In this document: one piece after another, positions 56,223-64,000 of the stretch | Numbering within the stretch: position 1 is the stretch's first letter | How the letters are laid out: the number at the start of each line of letters is the position of its first letter | Assembly (NCBI RefSeq): GCF_037414475.1 | Contig: NZ_CP147913.1 | Location: 2,232,001 to 2,296,000, forward strand | From: Myxococcus stipitatus | GTDB lineage: Bacteria > Myxococcota > Myxococcia > Myxococcales > Myxococcaceae | Direction: 5' to 3' | DNA: 64,000 nt | Translations under genes and position numbers: made by a program | Notes under the pieces: generated by a model | Databases searched by the model: none | The model's input: the letters and a program-made list of their open reading frames with translations, nothing else | What the model was told of the DNA's origin: nothing

Positions 56223-57776
56223 ATGCATCCAGCCCTCATCCACCGACGAGGGCAGCACATGCGACGCGACGTCCGCAGTCCCATGAAGAGCACGTTGCTG
56301 CTGTGCACCCTGCTGACGGGGTGCGCAGGAACCGTCCAGGCCCCCTATCCGGCCATTCACGCGGACAGCTCCTCCGCCGCGCTTGAGCGGGGGGCCGCCA
56401 TCTTCCATGCGAGCTGCGAGGCCTGTCATCGCGGCGGGGACATGGAGACCGCCTCGGGGGCGCCGCTCCATGAGCTGCCGTCGTACATGGGGAGCTTTCA
56501 CTCCTCCAACCTGACCTCGCATCCCACGGCGGGCATCGGCTCCGCGACGGACGGGGAGCTGGCGCGCGCCATCCGCTACGCGGTGAGCCGGGATGGGCGG
56601 CTGATGGTGATGCCCAGCTATGGGATGGGGGACAAGGACGTGGCGGCGGTGCTGGGCTTCATGCGGTCGAACCATCCGCTCTTCTCGCCAGACCCGAAGC
56701 TCGCGCCCCGCTCCGAGTTCAGCTTCATCGGTGGCCTGGGCTTCCGCTTCATCACGGGGAACGAGCCAGTGCAGCGCCCGCCGCTCGGCATCCCCGTGCC
56801 GTCGAAGGGTCCGACGCTGGAGTACGGCCGGTACATGGCGCACGACGTCTACGATTGCGCGTCATGCCACACGCCGGGCTTCAGTCCAGACAAGACGTCG
56901 GACGACAAGGTCTTCTCCGGTGGCATGGCCTTCAAGGACGCGGAGGGACACGAGGTCCTCTCCAGCAACATCACCTTCCACGCGACAGGACTCGCGCACT
57001 GGACGCTGGAGGACTTCACCCGCGCGGTGCGCGACGGCATCGCTCCGGATGGCTCCATGGTGCGGATGCCCATGCCTCGCTTCCGCGGCATGGACAACGA
57101 CGAGGCACGGGCGCTGTATGACTATCTGCGCTCGATGCCACCACGGAAGAACGAGGTGGAGGGCGCGAGGCCCCGGCTCACGGCCACGTCGCAGCGGCCC
57201 GCATGGGTGGCGGCGGCCCCTGGCGGAGAAGCCACCCGTTCGACGGAGAGCGTCGTGGTTGCCTCGGGGACGCCCGCGTCGTCGACATCCACCGTCGTGA
57301 TTCCCGCCTCGGGCACGCTCCCACGGGCGACGGGCGCGGCATCGCCGGGCACGACCGCACCATCGAACGTGTCCGCCTCGCCGCGCGCGACCGCATCACC
57401 GGGCGTTCCCGATGCCCTTGCCGCCACACGACCCGCTGCCTCCTCCAGCGACGCGGACTCCGTCCCCCACGCGTCGCCCTCTTCGGCTTCCCCCCAGGCC
57501 CTTCCCGCGCCAGCCTCCGTGGATGCCGCGAAGCTCTTCACCCAGTTCGGGTGTGTGGGATGCCATGGCCCGGGGGCCCGCTACCACGCGCAGATGACGC
57601 GCGCGGCGGGGCGCACCGAGGATGAACTGGTGCAGTGGATTCGCACCCCCGCGCGGTTCCAGCCCGGCACGCCGATGCCCACCTACGCGGAGCTGCTCGA
57701 CATCCCCACCGCTCAGACCCTGGCTCGGTGGGTGAAATCCGGCGGTCCCACCGCGCCCGCCTCCGTCACGCACTGA
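56223..57776 (+). CDS. Trihaem cytochrome c lipoprotein with long disordered linker
   Basis: 517 residues from ATG 56223, supported by GGAGG 7 nt upstream; ATG 56283 (MKSTLLLCTLLTGCAG) would also give a good lipoprotein signal. Lipobox LTGC, then three CxxCH haem sites: CEACH and CASCH in the first two cytochrome domains, CVGCH in the C-terminal one. A ~120-residue Ser/Thr/Ala/Pro-rich linker joins the last haem domain. It resembles periplasmic electron-transfer cytochromes of alcohol/sorbosone dehydrogenase type; no redox partner gene is adjacent. Probably outer-membrane anchored. Confidence 0.85.
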   Translation: MHPALIHRRGQHMRRDVRSPMKSTLLLCTLLTGCAGTVQAPYPAIHADSSSAALERGAAIFHASCEACHRGGDMETASGAPLHELPSYMGSFHSSNLTSHPTAGIGSATDGELARAIRYAVSRDGRLMVMPSYGMGDKDVAAVLGFMRSNHPLFSPDPKLAPRSEFSFIGGLGFRFITGNEPVQRPPLGIPVPSKGPTLEYGRYMAHDVYDCASCHTPGFSPDKTSDDKVFSGGMAFKDAEGHEVLSSNITFHATGLAHWTLEDFTRAVRDGIAPDGSMVRMPMPRFRGMDNDEARALYDYLRSMPPRKNEVEGARPRLTATSQRPAWVAAAPGGEATRSTESVVVASGTPASSTSTVVIPASGTLPRATGAASPGTTAPSNVSASPRATASPGVPDALAATRPAASSSDADSVPHASPSSASPQALPAPASVDAAKLFTQFGCVGCHGPGARYHAQMTRAAGRTEDELVQWIRTPARFQPGTPMPTYAELLDIPTAQTLARWVKSGGPTAPASVTH

Positions 57777-57817
57777 CTTCGTGGCGCGCCCACGCGCTCG
57801 CACGGAGAGAAAACCCT

Positions 57818-57835
57818 CGCTCGAAAATTCGAGCG
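57818..57835. promoter_or_regulatory. 18-bp near-perfect palindrome
   Basis: CGCTCGAA and TTCGAGCG are exact complements around a central AA, 42 nt after the cytochrome stop and within otherwise AT-richer sequence. It could be an operator for the operon that starts at 58046, or a stem ending the cytochrome transcript. No known consensus is matched. Confidence 0.35.
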
Positions 57836-57913
57836 AAATGACCCGGGAAACCAGCCTCCCTCGTATCAGGGTGGAAGTTCCTCGGGATGTCTTGAGACAC
57901 CACCGGGGCGCGT

Positions 57914-57951
57914 GCCACCCCGGTGCCAACCGGCCCCTGCCCCGGGGTGGC
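57914..57951. terminator. 10-bp hairpin in the cytochrome-pxp interval
   Basis: GCCACCCCGG (57914-57923) pairs exactly with CCGGGGTGGC (57942-57951) across an 18-nt loop. The GGCGCGTGCCAC/GGCGCGTGTCAC direct repeat flanks it (57908-57919, 57949-57960). This could be a terminator or a regulatory structure in the leader of the 5-oxoprolinase operon. Confidence 0.35.
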
Positions 57952-58045
57952 GCGTGTCACTTTCCGAGCCCCCCTCCCTCCAGCCCACCAAGGCCTCCGT
58001 GGGGAGATGGCTGCTTCCGAGGCGCGGCTCGAATAGCGTGCACTC

Positions 58046-59332
58046 ATGACGGAGTGCCTCCTCAACATCGACCTGGGTGAGCTGCCCGACGAGGACGAGC
58101 GTCTCTACGCGCTCGCCCAGGTGGCCAACATCGCCTGTGGCGCGCATGCCGGTGACGACGCCTCCATGCGCCGTGCCCTGGAGCTCTGCGCGCGCCACGG
58201 CACCCAGGCCTGCGCGCACCCGTCCTATGAGGACCGCGAGGGCTTCGGACGGCGAGCCCTCGACGTGGCGCCCGGCGTCCTGCGCGGCCAGGTGGCGGGC
58301 CAGTGCACGCGCCTCGCCCGGCTCGCTCGCGAGCAGCGAGTGCCCGTCGTCTTCGTCAAGCCTCACGGCGCGCTGTACCACTCGGCCAACGCCTCGCCTG
58401 AGCTGGCGCGGGCGCTGGTCGCGGGAGTCGTGGACGCGTTGGGCTCGGGCATCACCCTCATCGCGCCGCCCACGGGCGCGCTGCGAGACGCGGCGGTCGA
58501 CGCGGGCCTGCCCCATGCGCGCGAGGGCTTCGCGGACCGGGGCACCCGGCCGGATGGCTCGCTGATTCCTCGAGGACAACCCGGCGCCGTGCTCACGGAC
58601 GCGGCGAAGGTGCGCGAGAACACCGTGCGCCTGGCCACCCAGGGCGGCGTCGATACCCTCTGCGTGCATGGCGACACGCCCGGGGCCGTGGAGCTGGCGC
58701 GCGAGGTGCGCTCCACGCTGGATGCGCTGTCGCTGCGCATCGAACCCTTGGGTGATGGCGCGCTGCGCTTCTCGCTGCCCGACACCGTGGAGCGGCGCGC
58801 CGCGCGCGAGGTGCTCAAGGCCCTGCCCGGCGTCGTCGACGCCGTCGTCACGGAGCAACACGCCTGCGTGTACTTCGACCCCGGCGCGCCCCCAAGCGAA
58901 CCCCGCCTGGCCCTGGCGCCCCTGCTGTACGCGCCCCAGTCCCAGGCGGAGCGGGCCCTCGTCACGTTGCGCGTCCGCTATGACGGCCCCGACCTGGAGA
59001 AGGTCGCCGCGCGCGCGGGGCTCCCCATGGACGAAGTGGCCCGGCTCCACGCGGCGCGCGAGTACACCGTCCGGTGCGTGGGTTTCCTCCCGGGCTTCGC
59101 GTACCTGGGGGAGTTGGACCCGCGCATCGTCGTGCCTCGGCTCCCCACACCACGGCAGAGGGTGCCCGCGCTCGCGGTGGGCATCGCGGGGGCACGCACG
59201 GGCGTCTATCCCTTCGCCTCTCCGGGCGGATGGAGCTTGATTGGCACGGCCATGGACTTCACGGCCTTCCACCCGGACCGAGGCGCGGTATTGCAACTCG
59301 GTGACCGGGTGCGCTTCGAACGGGTGGACTGA
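58046..59332 (+). CDS. 5-oxoprolinase PxpA-PxpB fusion
   Basis: 428 residues from ATG 58046. Residues 1 to about 225 are a LamB/YcsF (PxpA) domain: NIDLGELPDEDE, VANIACGAHAGDDASM, VKPHGALYHS, FADRGTRPDGSLIPRG and TLCVHGDTPGAV. Residues ~230-428 are a KipI/CT_C_D (PxpB) domain: PLGDGALRFSLPD, YTVRCVGFLPGFAYLGEL and GIAGARTGVYPFASPGGW. In most bacteria these are separate genes. The PxpC gene follows with a TGATG overlap, so the complete ATP-dependent 5-oxoprolinase is encoded by two chains here. It opens pyroglutamate to glutamate. Confidence 0.88.
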   Translation: MTECLLNIDLGELPDEDERLYALAQVANIACGAHAGDDASMRRALELCARHGTQACAHPSYEDREGFGRRALDVAPGVLRGQVAGQCTRLARLAREQRVPVVFVKPHGALYHSANASPELARALVAGVVDALGSGITLIAPPTGALRDAAVDAGLPHAREGFADRGTRPDGSLIPRGQPGAVLTDAAKVRENTVRLATQGGVDTLCVHGDTPGAVELAREVRSTLDALSLRIEPLGDGALRFSLPDTVERRAAREVLKALPGVVDAVVTEQHACVYFDPGAPPSEPRLALAPLLYAPQSQAERALVTLRVRYDGPDLEKVAARAGLPMDEVARLHAAREYTVRCVGFLPGFAYLGELDPRIVVPRLPTPRQRVPALAVGIAGARTGVYPFASPGGWSLIGTAMDFTAFHPDRGAVLQLGDRVRFERVD

Positions 59333-60210
59333 TGGCGGGCTGGCTGGAGGTCACGGGCATGGCGGGGCCCGTCATGGTGCAGGACGGCGGGAGGCCGGGG
59401 CAGATGCATCACGGCGTTCCACCCGGTGGAGCGCTGGTGCCGGAGCTCCTCGCGATGGCCAATCGCGCGGTGGGCAACACGTGGAGCGCGGCGGCGCTGG
59501 AGTGCCTCGGGCCCCTGGAGGTCCGCGCCCGAGGCAGGGCCCTGCGCCTCTCGGTGGATGGGCGACCATCGTTCCTGCTGCCCGACGGTGAGCGCTTCCG
59601 CGTCCCCGCGCCCGAACACGCCAGCGTCAGCTACCTCGCCGTCGACGGCGGGCTCGACGTTCCCCAGGTGCTCGGTGGGCGCGGCACGCTCCTGGTCGCG
59701 AAGCTGGGTGGCCATGAGGGCCGTCTGCTGCGGCCAGGGGACTTGCTCCCCGTCGGAGAGACACGCGGCAGCCCCGAGCCCGTGGAGACGGCATTCCCCT
59801 GGGAGGACCCGCGCCCCATCCGGCTGACGATGGGCCCGGACACGGAGAACTTCGACGCGCTGATGGCGGCTTCGCTCCTGGGGAGCGCCTTCACGGTGTC
59901 GAACGCGAGCGACCGCGTGGGCATGCGGCTCCAGGGGCCCGCCCTGGCGCATGGCGATGAAGGCTCGAGCACATCCCGCCCCATGGTGCGAGGCGCCATC
60001 CAGGTGACGCTCTCGGGCGAGCCCATCGTCCTCGGACCGGACCACCCCACCACGGGCGGCTATCCCCTCATCGCCACCGTCATCCGCGCGGACTGGGGAC
60101 GGCTGGGCGCACGACGCCCCGGAGCCTCCGTCGAGTTCCAGTCCGTGACGCAGGACGAAGCCCGCGACGCCTGGAATGAATACGCGCGGCGCTTCCGAGG
60201 CGGCACGTGA
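59332..60210 (+). CDS. pxpC: 5-oxoprolinase subunit PxpC (KipA-like, CT_A_B domain)
   Basis: 292 residues, ATG overlapping the fusion gene's stop. PxpC features: VQDGGRPGQMHHGVPPGGA, ANRAVGNTWSAAALE, RLTMGPDTENFD, ASDRVGMRLQGPAL, VRGAIQVTLSGEPIVLGPDHPTTGGYP in outline. It partners with the PxpB half for ATP-dependent pyroglutamate hydrolysis. The GNAT gene's GTG overlaps its stop, so the operon has three translationally linked genes. Confidence 0.9.
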   Translation: MAGWLEVTGMAGPVMVQDGGRPGQMHHGVPPGGALVPELLAMANRAVGNTWSAAALECLGPLEVRARGRALRLSVDGRPSFLLPDGERFRVPAPEHASVSYLAVDGGLDVPQVLGGRGTLLVAKLGGHEGRLLRPGDLLPVGETRGSPEPVETAFPWEDPRPIRLTMGPDTENFDALMAASLLGSAFTVSNASDRVGMRLQGPALAHGDEGSSTSRPMVRGAIQVTLSGEPIVLGPDHPTTGGYPLIATVIRADWGRLGARRPGASVEFQSVTQDEARDAWNEYARRFRGGT

Positions 60211-60698
60211 AGCAGCCCCTGCGGCTGCACACCCCACGGCTCATCCTCCGCGACTTCCAACGCGAGGACAGCGAGGCGGTCCTCGCCTATCAGTCGAAGC
60301 CCGCCTATCTCGAGCACTACGAGCGTCCAGCGCCCACGCGAGAGGAAGCCCGTGCCTTCGTGGACATGCTGTGCCGCTGGGCCGAGGAACAGCCTCGCGC
60401 GAAGTACCAGCTCGCCATCACCCTGGACGGCGGCCAGGTGATGGGCACCTGTGGCGTGCGCAAGGCGGCGCCAGGGGACACCGTGGCGGAGTACGGCTGC
60501 GAGCTCGACCCGGCCTGCTGGAAGCACGGCTACGCGCTCGAGGCCTCGCGGCACCTGCTCACGTGGAGCTTCGAGACCCTGGGCGTCCGCAAGCTCTTCG
60601 CCCTCACGCGTCCCCAGAACCTGAGCGCCATCCGGCTCGCGGAGGCCCTGGGCTTCCACCGCGTCGAGGACGGACGCTACGAGCTGACCTGCCCCTGA
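60207..60698 (+). CDS. GNAT-family N-acetyltransferase (RimJ/RimL type)
   Basis: 163 residues from GTG 60207, which overlaps the pxpC stop. RimJ/RimL-type GNAT: RLHTPRLILRDFQREDSEAVL start, DGGQVMGTCGVRK, ELDPACWKHGYALEASRHLL with the acetyl-CoA loop, and RPQNLSAIRLAEALGFHRV. It may acetylate an alpha-amino group of a protein, amino acid or small molecule. Placement in the oxoprolinase operon hints at glutamate/pyroglutamate-related chemistry. It overlaps the histidine kinase 3' end by 22 nt. Confidence 0.88.
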   Translation: MKQPLRLHTPRLILRDFQREDSEAVLAYQSKPAYLEHYERPAPTREEARAFVDMLCRWAEEQPRAKYQLAITLDGGQVMGTCGVRKAAPGDTVAEYGCELDPACWKHGYALEASRHLLTWSFETLGVRKLFALTRPQNLSAIRLAEALGFHRVEDGRYELTCP

Positions 60699-61933
60699 AC
60701 CGCCTCGTCCTCGCGGGGCAGCGAGAAGGTGAACGTCGTCCCCTCGCCCAAGCGGCTGCGCACGTGGACCTCACCGCCGTGCGCCTCGACGATGCCTCGG
60801 GTGATGGAGAGCCCCAGTCCCACGCCGCTGCCTGGAACGGGGGTCATCGGGCGGCGGAAGCGGTCGAACACCACGGGAAGCACCTCGGGAGCGATACCGG
60901 AGCCCGTGTCCTCCACGCTCAGGTCGACCTGTCCTGATTGAATCTCCGCCATGACGGTGATGCGCCCCCCGGGCGGGGTGAAGCGGACGGCGTTGCCCAC
61001 CAGGTTGGAGAACACCTGATGGATGCGGTCCGGGTCGCACCACACTTCCACATCCCGCTCGGGCAGCCGGACCTCCAGTTCGATGCCGCGCTCCAGGGTC
61101 AGCGGCTCCAGCTCCGAGGCCTGCTCCAACAAACGCGAGAGCGACAGCGCCACCCGCCGCACGCGGAAGCCACCGCCCTCGATGGCCGCGAAGTCGAGCA
61201 GGTCATGGATGAGCCGCTCCATCCGCAGCGCGGAGCGGTTGAGCGTGTCCAGGTGCTGGCGCGCACGCCCATGTTGCGGCGCCACGAAGGGCGCCAGGAG
61301 CGATGACGTCATCGAGATGACGCCCAGCGGATTGCGCAAGTCGTGCGACACCATCGCGAGCAGTTCGCCCCGCAGCCGCATCTGCGACTCCGCGGCCCGG
61401 CGCGCCTTGCGCTCCGCCTCATACAGCCGGCCGTTCTCCACCGCGACCGCTGCGGAGTCCGCGAGCGCCTGGAGGAGCGCCACCTCGCGCGCGCCCAGCT
61501 CGCGCCGCTCCGCCCAGTAGGCTCCAATGGCCCCCACCGGGTCCGCTCTGCGCACCGGCACCATGACCAGACTCTTCACGAACGTGGTGCGGTAGGCCTC
61601 GCACGAGACGCGCTCATCCGCGAAGACGTCCTCGATGATGGCCGGCGCGTCATTCAGGATGGTCCACCCGGAGATGCACGCCTCCACCGGGAAGCGCCGG
61701 CCCTTCCACAAGGGCGCGATGGCCTCCTCGTCCGCGTAGTGGACCAGGTCCCCTTCACGCAGGACGAAGGTGACACCATCCGCGCCGCTGAGCTGCCGGG
61801 CCGCGCGGCGCACCCTCGCGATGATGTCCTCGAGCTCCCGCAGGTGCGCCAGCTCCCGCACCACCTCGAGCAACACACGGGTGTCGTCGAACGTCAGTGC
61901 CTCGAGCGGCGGACGCTCCTGAAACGTTCGCAA
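60677..61933 (-). CDS. Soluble hybrid-free sensor histidine kinase with GAF domain
   Basis: 418 residues from TTG 61933, with GGGAGG 6 nt upstream. GAF sensor at ~25-170 (GADGVTFVLREG, FPVEACISGWTILN, MVPVRRADPVGAIGAYW), HisKA with His197 in AMVSHDLRNPLGV, then the ATPase: NLVGNAVRFTP (N box), DTGSGIAPEV (G1), GVGLGLSITRGIV (G2). No transmembrane helix, so it senses a cytoplasmic signal. No response regulator is adjacent; it is an orphan kinase, as is frequent in myxobacteria. Confidence 0.9.
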   Translation of the reverse strand: MRTFQERPPLEALTFDDTRVLLEVVRELAHLRELEDIIARVRRAARQLSGADGVTFVLREGDLVHYADEEAIAPLWKGRRFPVEACISGWTILNDAPAIIEDVFADERVSCEAYRTTFVKSLVMVPVRRADPVGAIGAYWAERRELGAREVALLQALADSAAVAVENGRLYEAERKARRAAESQMRLRGELLAMVSHDLRNPLGVISMTSSLLAPFVAPQHGRARQHLDTLNRSALRMERLIHDLLDFAAIEGGGFRVRRVALSLSRLLEQASELEPLTLERGIELEVRLPERDVEVWCDPDRIHQVFSNLVGNAVRFTPPGGRITVMAEIQSGQVDLSVEDTGSGIAPEVLPVVFDRFRRPMTPVPGSGVGLGLSITRGIVEAHGGEVHVRSRLGEGTTFTFSLPREDEAVQGQVSS

Positions 61934-62097
61934 GGATGGCCTCCCTGGAGCAGGCTTCAGTCAACGCACACGGAAAGAAGGACGCCACCCGCACCCCACG
62001 CAGCCGTAGGTATAGGGGTTTGCTCCACGAGAGACCACGCGTCACCCCACACCCACCCGGGGGTTCTCGCGTGAATGAAAAATGGCGTCCCCGACGC

Positions 62098-62832
62098 TCA
62101 GCGTTGAAGCAGGCGCGACAGGAACTCGCGGGTGCGCGGGTGCTGGGGCTCGCGCAACACCTGCTGCGCGGTGCCCTGCTCCACCACCTTGCCCGCGTCC
62201 ATGAACAACACGCGATGGGCCACGTCCGCCGCGAAGCCCATCTCGTGGGTCACCACGCACATCGTCATGCCCTCGCGCGCCAGCTCACGCATGACCTCCA
62301 GCACCTCGCCCACGAGCTCCGGGTCCAGCGCGCTGGTGGGCTCGTCGAAGAGCATCAGCTCCGGCTTCATCGCCAGCGCGCGGGCAATCGCCACGCGCTG
62401 CTGCTGTCCACCGGAGAGCTGCGCGGGGAACGCCTCCGCGCGCGAGTCCATGTGGACCATCCCCAGCATGCGCTTGCCCAGCGCCCGCGCCTCGTCCTCC
62501 GACAGGCCCAGCACCTTGCGCGGCGCCAGCGTCACGTTGTCCAGCGCGCTCAGGTGAGGGAACAGGTGGAAACGCTGGAACACCATGCCCACGCGGCGGT
62601 GCAGGGCCTGGAGCGCCTTGGGCTCGTCGCGCACGGGGGTACCTGCGACGATGACCTCGCCTTCGGACGGGACCTCCAGCCCACACAGGCACCGCAGGAG
62701 CGTGGACTTGCCACAGCCCGACGGGCCCACGAAGACGACCACCTCTCCAGGCTGCACCGAGAGGTCCACGCCCTTGAGGACCTCCAGCGCGCCGAAGCGC
62801 TTGTGCAGATTGCGAACCTCGACGAGCGCCAT
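62098..62832 (-). CDS. Polar amino-acid ABC importer ATP-binding protein (GlnQ type)
   Basis: 244 residues from ATG 62832 ([14 protein letters not shown]), 8 nt after the permease stop; the longer open frame upstream is antisense translation of that gene. Walker [11 protein letters not shown] loop, signature [15 protein letters not shown], Walker [15 protein letters not shown], switch VVTHEM. Closely follows GlnQ/HisP. It energises import of an amino acid such as glutamine together with the permease-binding protein fusion encoded upstream. Confidence 0.93.
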   Translation of the reverse strand: MALVEVRNLHKRFGALEVLKGVDLSVQPGEVVVFVGPSGCGKSTLLRCLCGLEVPSEGEVIVAGTPVRDEPKALQALHRRVGMVFQRFHLFPHLSALDNVTLAPRKVLGLSEDEARALGKRMLGMVHMDSRAEAFPAQLSGGQQQRVAIARALAMKPELMLFDEPTSALDPELVGEVLEVMRELAREGMTMCVVTHEMGFAADVAHRVLFMDAGKVVEQGTAQQVLREPQHPRTREFLSRLLQR

Positions 62833-62840
62833 GGCCTTCC

Positions 62841-64000
62841 TCACGCCTGACGGTGGAGGCGCTTCTCCAGCGCCGAGGCCAGCCGCGTCAGCGGCAGCGT
62901 GGCCATGAGATAGAACAACGCCACGAGCGGCCAGATGGCCAACGGCGCCGCCAACTGGCTCGCCAGCTCCTGCCCCGCCCGCGTCAGCTCCGCCAGGCCG
63001 ATGATGGACACCAGCGAGGAGTCCTTGAGCAGCGCGATGCCCTCGTTCGTCAAGGGCGGCAGCACGTTGCGCACCGCCTGCGGCAGGACGACGAAGCGCA
63101 TCACCTGCGCGCGGCTCATGCCCAGCGCCCGCGCCGCCTCCTCCTGCCCCGGGTCCACCGAGGCGATGCCCGCCCGGAAGATTTCCGCCACGTACGCCGC
63201 GCTGTTGAGCGTCAGCGCCAGCACCGCCGCCACCATCGGCGCCAGGTCCACGCCCAACAGCTGCGGCAGCGCGTAGTAGATGAAGATGATTTGCACCAGC
63301 AACGGCGTTCCGCGAAGGCCCTCCACGTACGCCGCGCACAGCCAGGACAACGGCTTGAAGCGCACCCGCCGCCCCAGCGCCACGGCCAACCCCAAGGGCA
63401 GCCCCGACACCAGCGCCAGCAGCGTCAGGCCCAGCGTGAGCCCCAGCCCCACCGCCAGCCGCTTCGCCACCTTGCCCCAGGGCACCTCGGCCGCGGCCTC
63501 CGCCTTGCGCGCGGACTCACCGAAGTAGCGCTCCTCCAGCGCCGCGAACTTGCCGTTGTCGCGCAGCCGCTGGAGCGCCCCGTTCACCGCGGCGCGCAGC
63601 TCCGGGTCATCCGGCCGCATCGCGATGCCGTACTGCTCCTCCGTGAGCAGCCCACCCGCGGCGCGCAGCCCCTGGAAACCATGGGTCAGGAAGTAGCGCA
63701 GCGTCGGCCCGTCCCCGACGACTCCCGCCAGGTTGCCGTTGCGCAGGTCCTGGAGCGCCAGGTCGATGCTCGGGTACTGCCGGACCTCGATGTCCGGGAA
63801 CTTCCGCAGCACCAGCGCGGCCGTGGTGTTGATCTGGATGCCCGCCACCTTGCCGCGCAGGCTCTCGATGCCCGTGACGGCCAGGTTGTCCTCGCGCGTC
63901 ACCACCAGCTGGCCCGCCGTGTAGTACGGCGAGGAGAAGCCCAGCCGCTGCTGGCGCTCGGGCGTAATCGTCACCGCCGACATCACCAGGTCGAACTTCC
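62841..64000 (-). CDS. Amino-acid ABC importer: fused periplasmic binding domain and permease (partial)
   Basis: The reading frame runs off the window end, so the start and the first part of the binding domain are missing. What remains begins mid-lobe ([20 protein letters not shown]), continues [19 protein letters not shown] and ends the solute-binding domain at [11 protein letters not shown]; from there a HisM/GlnP-type permease follows with ~5 helices, [14 protein letters not shown] and the ATPase-contact [23 protein letters not shown]. Binding protein and permease on one chain occur in GlnPQ-like systems. The fused GlnQ gene follows. Confidence 0.9.
   Translation of the reverse strand, partial: KFDLVMSAVTITPERQQRLGFSSPYYTAGQLVVTREDNLAVTGIESLRGKVAGIQINTTAALVLRKFPDIEVRQYPSIDLALQDLRNGNLAGVVGDGPTLRYFLTHGFQGLRAAGGLLTEEQYGIAMRPDDPELRAAVNGALQRLRDNGKFAALEERYFGESARKAEAAAEVPWGKVAKRLAVGLGLTLGLTLLALVSGLPLGLAVALGRRVRFKPLSWLCAAYVEGLRGTPLLVQIIFIYYALPQLLGVDLAPMVAAVLALTLNSAAYVAEIFRAGIASVDPGQEEAARALGMSRAQVMRFVVLPQAVRNVLPPLTNEGIALLKDSSLVSIIGLAELTRAGQELASQLAAPLAIWPLVALFYLMATLPLTRLASALEKRLHRQA

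Overview
The window is GC-rich, gene-dense DNA that looks myxobacterial (Myxococcus/Corallococcus/Cystobacter-like). This is inferred from a giant NRPS, many small lipoproteins with LxxC lipoboxes, a eukaryotic-type Ser/Thr kinase, codons ending mostly in G or C, and start/stop-overlapping operons. No rRNA, tRNA, CRISPR array or intact mobile element was seen. The only mobile trace is a transposase fragment near 36.5 kb.

Region 1 (1-23.0 kb), secondary metabolism. The window opens inside a nonribosomal peptide synthetase gene reading A(partial)-T-[C-A-T]x3-TE, ending at 11371, so this is the last protein of an assembly line. Its first ~1 kb has a strikingly pyrimidine-rich coding strand that stops abruptly at the start of a condensation domain. 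Convergent to it lie a LolA-like protein and two FtsX-type permeases with no ATPase. Next come a methyltransferase and a membrane desaturase (plus strand), facing an operon of ABC-2 exporter ATPase and permease, a paralogous methyltransferase and a PLP aminotransferase. Both methyltransferases carry a duplicated N-terminal domain. These are plausible tailoring and export genes for the peptide.

Region 2 (23.0-26.1 kb). A PlsC/DGAT-like acyltransferase is translationally coupled to an SDR-type protein, followed by a hairpin and a JmjC/cupin-type oxygenase.

Region 3 (26.2-31.9 kb), the strongest candidate for an undescribed system. It is a tight three-gene operon: a protein with a C-terminal VSR/DUF559-like PD-(D/E)XK nuclease domain, a protein of unknown family, and a 1164-residue protein with two separate ATPase modules, an AAA/STAND-like one at the N-terminus and a HerA/FtsK-like one at the C-terminus. 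The combination suggests an anti-phage or DNA-processing system.

Region 4 (31.9-39.7 kb). A chorismate-utilising operon (TrpE/PabB-like, PabA/TrpG, PabC-like), a hotdog thioesterase, a frameshifted lipoprotein, a small lipoprotein, a transposase relic, an RsuA-type pseudouridine synthase, a ThrE-like exporter and a DoxX-like protein.

Region 5 (39.7-51.3 kb). An AI-2E-type transporter, a secreted nuclease-like multidomain protein, a DedA-like protein, a diiron/MBL protein next to a Ser/Thr kinase, a two-gene membrane/secreted pair, a divergent LysR-MFS pair with an inverted repeat between them, an endonuclease/exonuclease/phosphatase protein and a TfoX-like protein with a histone H1-like tail.

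Region 6 (51.3-64 kb). An acyl-CoA synthetase, cysE-cysK with a convergent class V aminotransferase, a trihaem cytochrome c lipoprotein, a 5-oxoprolinase operon in which PxpA and PxpB are fused, a GNAT acetyltransferase, a GAF histidine kinase, and a polar amino-acid ABC importer whose permease gene (fused to a binding domain) runs off the window end.
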